From NCBI GenBank assembly GCA_025061975.1, contig JANXBB010000018.1:1-5274 (forward strand): a stretch of DNA of 5,274 bases, given 5' to 3'. The notes under the pieces are model-generated. The model saw only the letters and a list, made by a program, of their open reading frames with translations, did no database searches and was not told where the DNA came from. Below, in pieces: positions 4,636 through 5,274 of this stretch. How positions within the stretch are numbered: the first letter of the stretch is position 1; each line of letters begins with the position of its first letter. A program made the position numbers and the translations under genes. The stretch comes from Caldifarciminota bacterium. Its GTDB lineage: Bacteria > Hydrothermota > Tepidihabitantia > Tepidihabitantales > CAIPLT01.

Positions 4636-5274
4636 CGCTGCTTTGTGCGTGGTGACCATGATGGAGAATATGCTCCACCACAGTTAGTTATTTGTCGTTG
4701 ATTACTTCCATCCCAGTGCATCTGATAAAGTTCATAATTGCCCGTTCGATTGGAGCTAAAAACAATATGTAGACCATCTGGTGACCATGAAGGCTCTTCA
4801 TTATTGCCCAGATAGGTAAGTTGAATATGATTTGTTCCATTAAGATCCGTAACAAAAATTTGATTGTTATTTCCTACCCGACTTACATAAGCTATTAAGT
4901 CACCATTAGGTGACCAAGCCGGCGAGGTATTATAAGAGCCCTCCCAGGTTAAACGGCGCAGGTTGGTGCCGTCAATGTTCATGATATAAATTTGTGGTGA
5001 TCCGGTGCGATCCGAGACGAATGCTATTTCTTGACCTGAGGGCGAAAAACTTGGCGAGATTTCTATAGCATTACTATAGGTAAGGCGTTGGAGATTTTTC
5101 TTATCAATATCAAGTATATACAGTTCAGAATTCCCATCAAAACTTCCACTAAAGATAATTTGTTTGCCATTAGGTGAAAAAGTTGGGGTGGTATTTAGTC
5201 CGGGCTTATTGCAAATAACTTCACTTGAGCGTTTTTTGAGGTCGTAGAAAAAAATATTGACATTGGTATTTTCA
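4632..5274 (-). CDS. TolB-type beta-propeller protein, C-terminal part (5' end beyond the window)
   Basis: The frame is open from the stop at 4632 to the window edge, giving at least 213 residues; the start lies outside. It is made of PD40/WD40-like blades. Four successive blades show the core S-P-x-W/F-S-P-x-G motif: TPTFSPNG, SPSFSPSG, SPAWSPNG and EPSWSPDG, each followed by a strand such as IAFVSDRTG, then YIMNIDG and RLT. The protein ends SPSWSPRTKQR, so it stops just inside the next blade, much as E. coli TolB ends shortly after a similar AWSP segment. TolB is a periplasmic propeller of the Tol-Pal system, which links the outer membrane and peptidoglycan; other PD40 proteins, including peptidase-associated propellers, look alike in this part. 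The signal peptide and TolB N-terminal domain that would decide this are not in the window, so no gene symbol is given. The internal ATG at 4982 falls within a blade and is not a real start. Confidence 0.88.
   Translation of the reverse strand, partial: ENTNVNIFFYDLKKRSSEVICNKPGLNTTPTFSPNGKQIIFSGSFDGNSELYILDIDKKNLQRLTYSNAIEISPSFSPSGQEIAFVSDRTGSPQIYIMNIDGTNLRRLTWEGSYNTSPAWSPNGDLIAYVSRVGNNNQIFVTDLNGTNHIQLTYLGNNEEPSWSPDGLHIVFSSNRTGNYELYQMHWDGSNQRQITNCGGAYSPSWSPRTKQR

Noticed and set aside
4636..4659. Eight-residue N-terminal extension of the THEP1 protein
   Set aside because: The ATG at 4635 gives the usual family N-terminus next to Walker A and an ATGA overlap with the previous gene; the extension looks like chance reading inside that gene.
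4632..4982. Short 116-residue protein starting at the ATG at 4982
   Set aside because: The frame stays open to 5274 and codes for further propeller blades, so this ATG is internal to a longer gene cut by the window edge.

Overview
The window carries six protein genes, all on the minus strand, so transcription runs from right to left: TolB-type propeller (5' end outside the window), THEP1-type NTPase, K+ translocating subunit KtrB, RCK regulator KtrA, a small TPR protein, and a fused Memo-AMMECR1 protein. Adjacent genes overlap or almost touch: 4 nt ATGA overlap, 25 nt overlap, 8 nt overlap, a 2 nt gap, then 73 nt before the last gene. This is the layout of one bacterial operon. The AT-rich sequence, the TolB-type propeller, the clear Shine-Dalgarno sites and one TTG start all point to a bacterium. 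THEP1 NTPases and fused Memo-AMMECR1 proteins are known from many thermophilic and deep-branching anaerobic lineages as well as archaea, so an uncultured, possibly thermophilic bacterium is plausible, but the window has no marker that fixes the phylum.

Region by region. From 5274 to 4632 is the C-terminal part of a TolB-like beta-propeller; it is open to the window edge and about 97 codons longer than its first internal ATG suggests. From 4635 to 4096 is a THEP1-family nucleoside-triphosphatase. From 4120 to 2086 is a complete Ktr-type potassium uptake system: the membrane subunit with all four selectivity-filter glycines, and a single-RCK-unit cytosolic gating subunit that starts with TTG behind a strong ribosome binding site. 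From 2083 to 1823 is an 86-residue two-TPR protein. From 1749 to 346 is an AmmeMemoRadiSam B plus A fusion whose start is best placed at an internal ATG with a good ribosome binding site. The radical SAM partner of that system is not in the window.

The left 345 bases have no gene. They hold the most unusual structure here: seventeen 12-bp units (72-275) with no insertion or deletion anywhere, strongly diverged by substitution, G-rich on the plus strand, with two further C-rich units (48-71) on the left that form a hairpin with a neighbouring G-run. The array lies directly downstream of the operon's last gene, and no conventional intrinsic terminator is visible there.

KtrB and KtrA form one transporter, and TolB would serve the cell envelope. 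Why THEP1, the TPR protein and Memo-AMMECR1 sit with them is not known; the linkage may be functional or just operon packing.
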